NCBI RefSeq assembly: GCF_004337985.1
Contig: NC_043742.1
Span: forward strand, 3,458,176-3,522,175
Direction: 5' to 3'
DNA: 64,000 nt
Origin: Pyricularia pennisetigena
Taxonomy: Eukaryota; Ascomycota; Sordariomycetes; Magnaporthales; Pyriculariaceae
In this document: piece by piece, positions 46,601 to 57,790 of the stretch
Layout: every line of letters begins with the position of its first letter
How positions within the stretch are numbered: the first letter of the stretch is position 1
Made by a program: the position numbers and the translations under genes
Notes under the pieces: generated by a model
The model's database searches: none
Seen by the model: the letters and a program-made list of their open reading frames with translations, nothing else
What the model was told of the DNA's origin: nothing

Positions 46601-47700
46601 TTGGATCACATGAGGCACTTGATTTGCAAGAAAAGAATGCTGGGCAAGTCAAACGATTATTTAAAACCTGGGCCAAGAATATGGGAACCGTTCGCGTTGC
46701 GATGGCTGACTGGTGGGTTTTTATTCTTTTAATCATTACTAATTGCACAAGAGAAATGAAGGCTACACCTTGTTTATGGTAAAGTACATACTCCAGTCGT
46801 CAAGCATCCTCATTGAGTCCAAGTAGCTATGCTGGTTGTGTTGTCTTGCCTTCGTCAGTTATGACCACCTGCAAGGTTATCATGGTGGTTAAGTCCCCGA
46901 TTGACGGCTTAATGAGCTTCCGCAAGAGGAATGATTTGCTCGCGGGAGGGTGTAGGGTGGAATACCTAATGGGAACACAAAGATTCCGGGAAGGCTGCAA
47001 TAGTCAGCAGTAACGATAGGGCATTGCAGAAGCACAGCAGACGACTCAGAAAAGGGTGATAGACAGCGGGGTAGCAAGGACTGCGCGCTTGGCAAAGTGA
47101 ACACAGAATCGCAGTCAGGATTTGAGTACCGCATCGACCTAGATTTGGACTATCTTGGTCTAGACTAGACCTAGTCGGGCTAGGCAGTCTTGGTGTGTAT
47201 TAAACAATGCCCCATTCTCCATTCCCTGTGTTTCATCTCTTCAGTCTTTACTAGTCACATGATTCTTTTTCTTCAATGTAAAACCTGTGGTTAGGATTAG
47301 GCGACAATACAACAGAGTATAGTAGCTGTTACTTCCTGTTACCTCTTGCACAAGTAGATTTAAGCCAAGGAAGGGTACCTGCGGGGTCTCCCGAAACCAA
47401 GCCCAAATTCGGTGCGGCTGAGTTGATGACGAGGATCAGCTGAGCCAACCCGTTAGTGGCCTAGAGAGAAGTTGGCCGTGTTGCCAAAGGGCGATGGGTT
47501 GAAGAAAAGGTTCAAAATGTAAATTACAAGCCGACAAGTATGTTAATGTTGCTTCAATATATCGTCTAGATCCCTCATAACACCCCTGTCGGATCCCAAA
47601 TGCCCCGATCAAATATAGAAACCGGACTACGGCGTGGTGCCAGGGCCTCGTTGTTGCTCTGCGCTACCAGCAGCTTGACGACCAGACTGCTGGGGCTGTC

Positions 47701-49502
47701 ATGGAAAACCCTCACCTCGACGACAGGAGCTACGCTGTTGGTTGGCTTTGCGCTGTCGAGGCCACGATGCCTCACTGTTGACTCTATAGCAGGAGCTCAC
47801 GCCCTGTCCAGCATACGAAGCGATCTCATATCGTTGGGTGCCTGGAAAACATTCGGAGCCAATTTGCATCGACAGTAGAGTTTTTCATCTATCACCTACC
47901 GTTCTGCCCGCTCTTTACCAGCTCAGTAGCTACTACCAAACGCGCTATCTCTGGATCGACTCCATCTGCATCAACCGGCGCGACGCCTATGAGAAAGGAT
48001 CTCAGATCACACTGATGCGGGACATACGTGACCGTCTGGCTGGATAGTATATCACAGCCATGGGGTGCTTGCAAGATGCTCGTCGGTCTGTGGCACAAGA
48101 TCAAGTTCGGAACGACCTAGAGCGCGACAGCCCTGTGCCGTTTTCTGTCATCCCTGATTTTTCCGCATCTGGGCTATACAGGAAGTCTCTTTGGCTGTGC
48201 ACCCGGAGACCGTCACAATACTCACATCGATGACGACGCTCAGCTGGTCCAATATGGTCTCTGTCATCGCGGCCGAGGCGTTGAAGCTCCCACTGGGGTT
48301 GTTGGATGTCGTCTTTATGGGCTATCTAGGAATTCCGGATCCACAGAGCGCGTCGAGGCGTCTGCCAACTCTGCTGAGTATGATGGAAAGCTCTGGTGCC
48401 ACCGAGCCGCTGGACTTCGTATGTGCTTTTCTGGGCCTCTTGGATCCCGAAGACCCTGTTCATGGTTGGCTGAAGCCAGATTATAGCAAGAGTGTCGAAG
48501 GCGTATTCGCGACAGTTGCCTGCGGACTGATTTACAACTTTGGACGAAGGCAAGAGCTGCAATGAAGTATTGTCGTACGCCGGAATCAGGTAGAATAACA
48601 TATTAGGGACAGGGTTACCCAGCTGGGTTCCAGACTGGACAAGCCAGGGCAAGCGGGCGGGGACCTGGACATACCAGCAGCACTTCAACCGTCTCTCCCA
48701 CGCGTTTCAATTCAACCCATCGGGCGGATCGGCACTTGACATATCTTTCCCGGACCCCAACGTGATGCATATGCGAGGTACCCGGTTCGACCGCATCGCT
48801 GACGTCGGACTAATGTTGAAATACATCGAGCACTATGGCCCGGAGGAAGACGAGGCGACCTCTACAGCCGACATGCTCCTGAATCACTTTCGGTCTTGCG
48901 TATTAGTACTTTTCAAGGCACGCAGGCCATATCCCACCGGTCAGAGACTGCACGAGGTCTTCTGGCGATCGTGTGTCGGGGACAAGCAGTTTGCGCGTCA
49001 TGCATCTGATTCTCTCGGGGAAGCGTGCCGGGTCTGGGAGGTGATGGCGATGCGCTGTCTGTCTGTGGAATGCACCAAGGGTAACAGAACCGCCATGGAG
49101 GCGCTGGAGGAACTTCGGGATGTAACGCAGGGATTGCTGGGCGACGAAGAGACTGGGCTAGGTGTTCTGCTGCAGCTGGTCGGGCTGATAATTTCAGACT
49201 CGGCAGTTACAGAGGATCAACTGCTGCGGACGGCAATGGAGTGGAATGCTGCGAGGATGATGTGCTGTGCTGGACGAGTATTGTGCGTGACCGAGGACGG
49301 GCGGGTTGCAATCTGTCCGCCGAACACACTTGTAAATGATGTGGTTTGCATTTTCCATGGTGTCGGGACGCCGTTCCTGCTGCGGCAGAGTTTAGACCCC
49401 GATTCAGCAACGATGGAGCTGGTGGGCGAGGCTTGTTTGCACGGAGCCATGGATGGGGAGGGCGCTTCCTACCACGAACCTGAAATTTTCATTGTCGTAT
49501 GA
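47701..49502 (+). pseudogene. broken HET-domain gene, with a possible PFS-type N-terminal fragment
   Basis: Pieces in different frames line up in the order of a HET protein. 47790-48047 carries PAYEAISYRW and YLWIDSICINRRDAYEKGSQ (HET core), ending in a stop. 48167-48565 carries IWAIQEVSLA and a helical region, ending in a stop. 48564-49502 carries EVLSYAGIR, a TAG at 48591, then LPSWVPDWTSQ and a C-terminal part ending in an ELVGEACLHGAMDG block like that of the intact HET gene at 59.9 kb. The TAG could come from CAG. Just upstream, 47701-47781 reads MENPHLDDRSYAVGWLCAVE, reminiscent of the start of PFS nucleoside-phosphorylase domains. At least two frame changes and one or more stops make this non-functional as read. 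HET domains trigger incompatibility-related cell death. Confidence 0.8.
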
Positions 49503-50044
49503 CCCCAGTATGGAAAGTCAAGCGTCTCATCGGGATGCGAAGTCAGCAGGAGTCGAGTTGAGTAGAGAAAAAAAAAACCGGTAATGTGAACTGCCGAAAA
49601 TCCAAAGTTGTCTTGCTACAAAGTCCCTGCTTCGGAGAGCGTATGTTTACTGTTCATCTGAATGCCTGTACAGATAAATTTCTGTCGGTATGGGATCACT
49701 TGTCCTGGCCTTCAAAGCTGTCAGTTGGAGTCAGTAAAATGGACTGGGGTCCGACTTTGGCGCACAGAGCTAAATCTGTTGCATGCTGAATGCGCGATTG
49801 CCGAATCGCTTCTTTTCCGAGGCTCGCATGTGTCAAACCTTGGACGAAGACACCAACCCACAAGGGCCATCCTCCAATCATGCGGGGTACGAGCTGAAAG
49901 AGCTCAGCTCCAACATCTACAAAGCCCCAGTTGTGTCTCGATTTCGCCTTTGTTTCCTCTTTTATTGTCCTTTCTTATGCCTCGAGCAGTCTGGTGTCGA
50001 GTTTGTTTGTAGAAGAGGCCAACGAACCGAGGACCGCATCAACC
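49503..50044. other. intergenic, promoter of hydrolase gene
   Basis: 542 bp. No domain-bearing frame. Sequence just upstream of 50045 is pyrimidine-rich (gtttcctcttttattgtcctttc), as in many fungal leaders. Confidence 0.5.
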
Positions 50045-51351
50045 ATGTCGACGACCACCGCAACCAAGGCCACCAATGGGCCAACATCTGCAAGCGCATC
50101 AGCCGGGCCTTTTCAACCGAGACTTCCACTGGTAAAGAGGATAGTGTGCTGGATGCAGGCAATGGCTTTCAGCGGCTCGATGAGCGCCGTGAAGACATTG
50201 AAACCGGCCGTTGACAGGATTTTCCCCCAGCCGTTCCACCCGACCTTGATAAAGAAGTATCAGTCACGGCCTGGGCTTCCGATTCGGTAAGTACTTCAAA
50301 TGGAGCCTAGCCTAGCATCCTTCCCATACGTATCCTGGCTGGGAAGTGTTCATTTACCCCATATACCGACCTAGTCTACCTAGTCATGGCAGCGGGCACA
50401 TGTTGACTGAACCCTTGCTCGATTTCCAGGGTCTTCTTCCCCAAGGATTACGACCACGTCAACCCCCAAGGAAACCCCCTGCCATGCCTGTTCACCATCC
50501 ACGGTGGTGGGTTCGTCGTGGGCATCCCGGACTTTAATGATGATTGGAACCACCACTTCAGCAATACCCACTCGGCGATCGTGATCGCTCTCAACTACCG
50601 AAAAGCCCCCAGACACCCCTTCCCCACACCGATCCATGACGTCGCGGCCCTCATCACCACGGTGCTCGACGACCACAAAGACCTGGCTCGCCACATCGAC
50701 CCCAACCGTGTAGCCGTCGCTGGCTTCTCCGCCGGCGGGAGCCTTACCCTGGCCGTAAGCCAGCTACCCCAGATCCGCTCCAGGATCCAGGCCATCGTGC
50801 CCGTATACCCGGCGTGCGATTTCGCAACCCCGACGGACGTCAAAGTACGGCTGAGGAGATACAAACCGGAGCTGAAAGGATTCCGAGCCCGCCGCAGCGA
50901 CTTCCTCATATACATGTTTGCTTGTTTTAACTGGAGCTACATCCCCGTCGGTCAGGACCTGACGGACCCGCTCCTCAGTGGAGAGGTCCTCCCCGCGTCG
51001 TCCTTGCCGAAACGCGTGTTTATCATCGCGGCCGAGATGGACCTCCTGGCGCACGGCGCATGGAGATTGGCATGCAGGCTGGCCCGGAAGCCGGTGCCCG
51101 GACATGATCAACAGGTTGGACGGCCGGAGGTGCAGCCACCACACAGGCTTGTCCTGGACGACGAGGCTTACCACTGGATACAAAAGACCGAAGACGGACG
51201 GGAGGTCAGGTGGTTGCTCGCGCCCGATGCGGTGCACGCTTTCGATATGGAGGCCAAGATTTTAGCGCCTTTCGACAATGTCATGAAGGCGGATTGTAGG
51301 GCTAAGAGGGATCAAGAGATCGAGTTAATCGGGAGGTGGCTTTGGGGCTAG
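50045..51351 (+). CDS. alpha/beta hydrolase, hormone-sensitive-lipase-like esterase
   Basis: Two exons, 50045-50286 and 50430-51351, giving 387 aa; intron 143 bp (gtaagt/ccag). The start ATG at 50045 gives an N-terminus rich in Ser/Thr followed by a basic amphipathic stretch; no clear signal peptide. The oxyanion-hole motif HGGGFVVG lies near residue 105. The nucleophile elbow is GFSAGG with S181, the Asp likely in AAEMDLLAHG, and the His in DAVHAFD. This is the HSL-type (HGGG) esterase layout. Family members hydrolyse short acyl esters, lactones or carbamates; some work in secondary metabolism or detoxification. The region between Asp and His is longer than usual. Substrate unknown. Confidence 0.88.
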
Positions 51352-52884
51352 TAGAAATCTTGACCTCGAACCCTGCATGTGTCGGTAGTCTAAGGGATGT
51401 GCTTCCGTGGCTGGACCTTGCACTTGTAAGCTTGTGTCCCAATTTAGTGAAAACACCAAGAGACTTCAAGTGTACATAAGACTCAAGAGTGCATATGAAA
51501 GATTCCGTTTCTATAGCTACTTTGAAAAGAGACTCTGAAGTAACCATGTTGCCCTGGTACATGGAAATATGGAATTCTGGTTAAATTGTTTACTTGAAAA
51601 TGCCCATAATCTGCTGCCAACTTTTCCTTTCGTTGTTCATCGCACAAGAAGACCGGTCATTATCCAAGTCTCGGGTAGTGCTTGAGAGACAAAGACCAAA
51701 GCCAGACTCAATGATACATTTGAACTGGGTATGAGTCTGTTGATTGGCTCGTCAAAGACTCTCCCTTTAGATATTTGGACATGTCAGCCAAAATTGAAAT
51801 TGCAGTGATCAAAGTCCATCATGCCAAAATCAAACCCGCCCAGCTCGCCCCCAACCTCCGCCAGAACGCCCCGTCTGCGACCAACACATAACAGCAGAAA
51901 GCTCAAAAGAACCTCTAAGCTTTATGGCACAGCCAAAGAAGCCCGTACTTCATCCGTTGCGCTTGAATGATGATGAGATCCCAGAATTAGCCATTGGTAA
52001 ACCCATGACAGACTTGCCAGTTTACACGCCATCCCGTCTTGCTGTCGCCCAGCCAGCTTGCAGGTAGACGTTCCACAAGACAAGGCATGGGACGTCATGA
52101 TATGCAGGGTCTGAGAGTGTGAGCCATCCGTACCTGCCGATGACCAGGGAAACCTCAATAGAGCTCAATAGAGGGGACAACCTCAGTATAGCGGACTGCT
52201 AGTTTACATTACGAGACTACATGCTAGTGACTACGATAGGCACTCGACCAATCTCGATGGATCACATCTAATTGCCTTGTACCGTACGTTCTTTTCAACT
52301 GTCCTCGGGGATAGACCTCCTTGAGATAGATGCCTTGATGCAAATGTGACTAACTTCACGATCATTGGAATCAGGAAAGAGCTGCAGTAATTTTGGCAGG
52401 GGACAGTGTATATAACGTGTGGATCTATTTGGGGAGATCAAGTAGAGGAGGACTGGGGACAAGGTGGGGCCAAGGTATTGCCCAAGGCTTGGGCAGTAAT
52501 GAAGTGAGTTGAGGGTGAGAGCTGGCCGAGGAGTGGTATACAAGGTGATGGAGAGGAGGACGGAGGATCTGGCTGTACTCGAAAGTAATCTTGGTGATTG
52601 AATTGATCAATGATGAAGATAAATGGCAATCATGGACACCGAGGCAATAGTGAAAGAAAGTTGCTAGCGGTTCTCTATCTATCCAAGCTGGCCCGCAGCT
52701 CAGTTCCTTGCTAGCAAGTAGAGACCCCATGCAGCGAGTAGTTACCGTGGACTTTTATGAACCGGCCGAATGGCAAGGAAATCCGTTTAGGAAACCACGG
52801 AGCGCCTTCCCAATTTGCAAGTCTGGCTCTCTGCCGTTATCAAAAGTCGTCAAATCTCCCAATTATTCTACCCTTTGTCCCACC

Positions 52885-52961
<77 letters not shown>

Positions 52962-53085
52962 GAAAGAAATCATCCTACCGTCCCCACATCTACACAAACA
53001 TCACCTATCCCAAGCCGTGTCGCAACCTGTCATCACCACCTATCAGATTGTCATCTAAAGAAATCAAACCCTACACAAGGAAACC
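51352..53085. other. intergenic with CT-rich leader of the next gene
   Basis: 1.73 kb. No supported gene. The right 200 bp contain a long CT microsatellite and probably form the 5' leader of the M4-like gene. Confidence 0.5.
52886..52953 (+). repeat. (CT)n microsatellite in probable 5' leader
   Basis: About 33 CT dinucleotides ending 132 bp before the ATG of the M4-like gene. On this strand it is a pyrimidine tract of the sort seen at fungal promoters and transcription starts. Confidence 0.95.
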
Positions 53086-55012
53086 ATGTGTCGCTCTTTC
53101 AGCCTCACAGAGGTTGTCATCACCAACGTCTCGGGCAGCTCGAGCTTTGACGAAGAGACTCGTATGGCTGCTCGCAGGGCTCTCGGACAGAACAGAGACC
53201 CTCACATCTGCCACCCAACTCCCTATGAGATCCGGCGACGATCTGACCCCTCCCTCCCGGAGCCTTCGGGCACCATCTACCCCCATCCTCTCGTCAACCC
53301 CATCAAGGAAGCCCCTCTGTTGACCGAGATCCGCGCCTTTTACCGGCTCGAATTCAAATTCAAGGGCGAAAACCTCGACATAGTGTGGCAGGAAGGCACA
53401 AACATCTGCAACAAGGGTCAGGGAAGAATCATGGGAGACGTTCTCGTCGACCCCGGTAACTCCATTGAGATCGTCACTCATCTGATCCAGCACTACATCA
53501 GTCAAACTTACGCTCCGCTCGACCCTGTCGGCGAATCGGGCTGCCTGTCCGAGCACTTTGGCGACGTGATGGGCGTCATGGCCAAGATGTGGCAGGATCG
53601 TCTCACTGCTCGCGATGGCGACTGGGGCATCGGCCGCAAATGCTTCATGCCTGGCCACGACGACATTGCGATCAGAGATGTGAGAACGCCGGGAACTGCA
53701 TACAACGACCCTCGCCTGGTAAGTTCATTCTGCCCTCACTCGTCATCTCAGATCCTGGTCAGAGCTGACCACTTGACAGGGCAAGGACCCTCAACCCATT
53801 CACATGCGAGACTACGTCCACGATACCACCCCTCCCGGCATCATCGACCATCGCAAGGGCAACCACGTCAACACGGGCATCCCGAACCGTGCTTTTGCAA
53901 TTGTCGCTCTGGCCTTTGGTGGCTACGTCTGGGAAAAGGCCGGCCAGATCTGGTGGGCTGCAATGACTTGCAGGGCCGTGCCCGCGAAGTGCAGTCTCTC
54001 CAAGTTTGCCCTTGTCACTTGCTCGATCGCCGAGCAGTTCTATGGCCCCACCGATGCCCGAACTGTCCGCTTTGCCTGGCAGGAGGTTGGTGTCCTGAGC
54101 CCTTCGCTGTGGGAGCATATGAGTATTTTCACAGTTTTGATGAGAGAAGAGCTCGAGGACGAGTATGAGGCAGAGGTGGCTCTTGCAGCTCAGCAACAGA
54201 CGGATGAGCAGACTGATGAGCAGTCCAACGGGCAGTCAGAGCAGCAAGTCGAGGAAGAGTCTGAACAAAGCTCTTCTCCGTCTTCGACCGAAGCCACAAG
54301 CACGCGTCCTGGCTCCCCTGCGTCTTGGACCACAGATGACGAGAACGCTACGACGGTTCAGGGCACACCTGCCCCTCCTACTCCCGAGTTTCCCCCCACT
54401 TATGATGTTGACGACGATGAGGAGCAGGCCATGTTTACACCCCCTACCACGAGGATGCCATCGCCCGCCGGCCGTGACTCCAGGCCCCATCCGACTCCCA
54501 TCAACCCTCATGGCTACTCGGAGAATGTGATCAACGGCGCTCTTGCCGCTGCCAACTTCATCATGGAGAAGGCGGTTGAAATGGACCTCAGAAGGCAGCA
54601 ATGCGAGGCCAATGAAAGAGAAGCTGCACTCATGGCGGCTTGCGGACTTTCGCCCTTGGTCGGACAGTCTTATACTTTCGAGCGGCGTTCTCGAGGCCGG
54701 TCCTCGGTCAGAGGATCGACTGTCGTTGGAAGAGTCAGCTTGGTTGGCAGGACCTCTCCTGGTGTACAGATGTCTGCTGTTGGAGAGCCGGCCTCGACAA
54801 CTTCATCCACTGCTAAGGAACAGTCGACCGTGCCTTCTACTTTGGGTGTGGAATCCACAGACATCAACGGGCCCGGCGCCCTTGACATGTCTGCATTCAC
54901 TGACGACGATGGCCAGGATGTGGTTGACCGTGACCTTGTCATCCGCAACGCTGGTACTGAGGTTGGACGCAGGGCCCAGGGTGGTCACGGAAATTGCAAG
55001 ACCACCTTCTGA
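53086..55012 (+). CDS. thermolysin-like (M4) protein lacking the catalytic Glu, with long disordered tail
   Basis: Two exons, 53086-53718 and 53780-55012, giving 621 aa; intron 61 bp in phase 0. Residues about 115-275 fit the C-terminal half of M4 metallopeptidases of the protealysin type: SGCLSEHFGDVMGVMAKMW (third zinc ligand E156), PGTAYNDPRLGKDPQPIHMR, HVNTGIPNRAFAIVALAFGG (H240, the thermolysin H231 position) and YVWEKAGQIWW. At the zinc site, where active enzymes have HExxH, this protein has HLIQH (132-136): both zinc-binding His remain but the catalytic Glu is Leu. There is no signal peptide, and the usual prodomain is shortened. The last 300 residues are Gln/Glu- and Ser/Pro-rich and probably disordered. 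It probably binds metal or substrate without cleaving; its role is unknown. Confidence 0.82.
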
Positions 55013-55494
55013 AGAAGCTGGGCTGAAACCGAGATGCTTCAGCGTTTCATGATTTCTTCAGTGTTTCTGCGACTTTTAAGCAATGAGCATGGTTTACTGC
55101 CAAGATTTTCGAGGCTCTATTTTCCGACATTGACGAGAGCAATCACATGGAGACATTGTAATTTGTTCTTTTTCATCATATTACCAGGCCGGCTTGCGCA
55201 GTCAATTTGATTGAGCATTGTGTATCTTTTCTCATAACATATTTTCTAAGGCGGCTTTGCGAGGCGGAGACTACGGTACTCTTTTTTTTTTCCCGATTGG
55301 GTCGAACGGACTTGCAATGTCCTGATTTTGCATGCTTAATCAACATGAGAATAGGCCTGCACTGCCGTGGTTTGTATTTTTTATCAACCTTGGAAGGACC
55401 AAGGTTCGGATCATTGTTAATTAGCTATCTTAAGAGAACAAACTCGAATCCTACACTGATATTTACACAAAAGACACGACGCTTTCGACTCAAT
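55013..55494. other. convergent intergenic region
   Basis: 482 bp between the 3' ends of the M4-like gene (+) and the SGNH gene (-). No coding signal. Confidence 0.55.
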
Positions 55495-56070
55495 TCATTC
55501 AGGAGGGGTGAGCCTATCCATGTTGGTGACGATGGCGTCGTGCCAAACGTCGGCCATCTTTACGAAGCCCTCCTCGCTCGGGTGTAGGTTATCGCCAGGC
55601 GCCAGGTCGTCGACCGTGATGAAGCCCGTGTTCATGTCGGCGAGGCCCAGCCGTGCGCTCATGGGGTGGGTCAGGACCAGATCCCTGACCACGTCGTTGA
55701 AGACGGCCGTGCAGCTCTGCAGCCCGGCGTCCTGCTCCCGGCGCGGCAGCAGCGTCGACGCGATCAGGAAGCGGCTCTCCTGCCCCGCGGGCGCAAAGAC
55801 GGCGTCGATCATGGCGGTGTAGATGCGGCGCGCCTCGGTCGCGTTGACGCGCTGCGAGCAGTCGTTGGTGCCGACGTTGAGCAGCAGCAGGTTCGGGAGG
55901 AACTGCTCCACGACGCCCTTTTCGCGCGTCTGTTTCGCCAGCGCCTCGGTGCGGATGCCTGGGTAGCCTTCGTGTTTCTGTAGAGGGGACGGATGTGTCA
56001 GCTATAGCTGAATAGTTTCTTTTTTTGTTCTGTTGTTGCAACAGTGAAAACTGTAAAATAATGCATAGAC

Positions 56071-56101
<31 letters not shown>

Positions 56102-56365
56102 CACAGATACACTTACATTATTCTCCATGTCGCCGTTGCTCCTCGTCCCTACGTAGTCCACCTCCCAGCCATCGTTGACCAGCAGGCCCGCCAGGGGCTT
56201 GCGGTAGCCATTGGTCAGGACCCCGCCGCCGGTCTGGCCGGCGGAGATGGAGGCGCCGATGACCATGACGCGCAGCTCAAAGTCGCCGGGAACCACGGTT
56301 GCGCTTGTCATCCATCCCAGGCTGAGCAGGAAGGCAGGGAAAGCGCGTGGCCAGTCCGTCTTCAT
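55495..56365 (-). CDS. secreted SGNH/GDSL esterase, CE3-like
   Basis: Two exons on the minus strand, 56365-56117 and 55977-55495, giving 243 aa; intron 139 bp in phase 0. An N-terminal hydrophobic segment (AFPAFLLSLGWMTSA) acts as signal peptide. Block I is VMVIGASISAG (Ser nucleophile near residue 39; Ala replaces the usual Asp of GDS). TNGYRKPLAGLL and VDYVGTR, then HEGYPGIRTE, are the pattern of fungal CE3-like esterases. Block III is LLLNVGTNDC. Block V is DNLHPSEEG with the Asp and His. The likely reaction is deacetylation of plant polysaccharides such as xylan, by family. The intron holds a 28-base homopolymer. Confidence 0.87.
56074..56101. repeat. A28 homopolymer inside an intron
   Basis: Twenty-eight A on the plus strand, U in the transcript, near the donor side of the SGNH esterase intron. 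Confidence 0.95.
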
Positions 56366-57790
56366 TGTTGCCCTTTTGTTCCTTTTGGTATGTGGATATG
56401 CGTTACTTCTTTTTTTCCTTTTCTTTCCTTTTGGCAGAAGGGTTGATGTTGCTTTGCCCAGGGATGATTGTTGTAGATGGCGTGAGGGATCTGCAAGAGT
56501 TGATCAAGGTCGGATGGCCTTTTGAGTGTTCCGACGCAAACGATATGGGAAATCTGGTTTCGATTCGCGGGAACGGGTGTTCTATGTAATATAATCCTGT
56601 CCTCCTCATTCCCTGACACAGATCATCGTGCAAAATGTCGTCCCCTGACCCTGGCTGAGGCTGACATTGGACGGGTTGGGAAAAAAAAATTAGCTTGTTC
56701 CCTGCAGGCCGCCATCTCTAGCCAAGATCCCAAAATCTGACGGCAACCAAGAAAAGAAAAGAAAACCGACAATTGCATATTATCTGAGGGATGGAGCCGC
56801 AGAACAAGAAGCGCGCATCCTTACCACCACATCCCACGGGAGATATGCCGTGGCAGCCGAAAAGGAGATCGGATCCAGGGGGGGCGAAATTAAGGATATA
56901 AACGCGCCAAGTCGATTAGCTGGAAGGACTGTAATCCTAGCGAAGCATCAAAAAAATAAATAAATAAAGAACGAAAAAAGTGCTGCGTTTTGCATTGGTG
57001 CATCTGCGCGCCCAGCGGCAAAACTTGCAGGGTGCGTTTCAACTGCTGCCTGGAATTCACAGCCCGAGATTGCGGAGCGTGGTTGTAAGCAAAAACGGGC
57101 CCCCGGCCTGGTTGGACGCGGTTGGGGGGAGGGGTGGGATTTCCGTGGGCCCATGACGTTTGCGGCTTGACATTGCCCGGGATGACGGCGATTAACTTGA
57201 TAGGGGGGGGGGGTGCTAGCGCCTTTGTTGTTGTTTCTGGCTCTATTTTCGCCCAGAGGTCAGCACTGGCTCGACGTTACTGACAAATATCCCCGGCTGC
57301 CGGCGAGCTTTCTAGGGGTGGCATGGGTCTGTATTTGGCATCCCAATTGTCAGCGCTAGAAGGGAGCAGCCCGACGATCAATCGCTCTTTACTCGTTTGC
57401 CTTCCCTATTTGTTTTTTTATTTTTATTTTTTCTCTGTTGTCAGCGGATGAACCTCCAACCGTTTTAGGCAGGATTGGGAGGGACGAGGCCCTTCCGGAG
57501 GCTAGCTCGGCGACTGTCTCGCATTTCACGATCCCATGCCCCTTTATTGGCCTTTATGTTTTCTTGATACTTGTCAATTAATCTTCGTTTCTTTTTTTTT
57601 TCTGATGTCCAGTATGAGAAGTTGCTGTTAAAAAGTTCTGAACTCAAATCCTGAATATGCTTCTATTTTTAATCCTAAAACTCCGGTGACAAATACAAGT
57701 AAGTGGTGTTGTTCTGTACCTCCTCTTTATTAAAACCAGTATATTATAGCACGAGGACGTTTGGAAAGTAATCACTCGTGACAAGGTCTC
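56366..57790. other. intergenic, no gene seen
   Basis: 1.42 kb between two minus-strand genes. It contains a G9-10 run near 57204-57213 and T-rich runs near 57412-57430 and 57590-57600. No domain-bearing frame. Confidence 0.55.

Larger units (their letters stand above)
45973..47700. other. intergenic, no gene seen
   Basis: About 1.7 kb, starting with the pectate lyase promoter. It includes the N gap at 46181-46187 and an A25 tract. Palindromic CTAGAC/GTCTAG words lie near 47140-47180. Frames here include the translated A-tract and have no domains. Confidence 0.5.
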
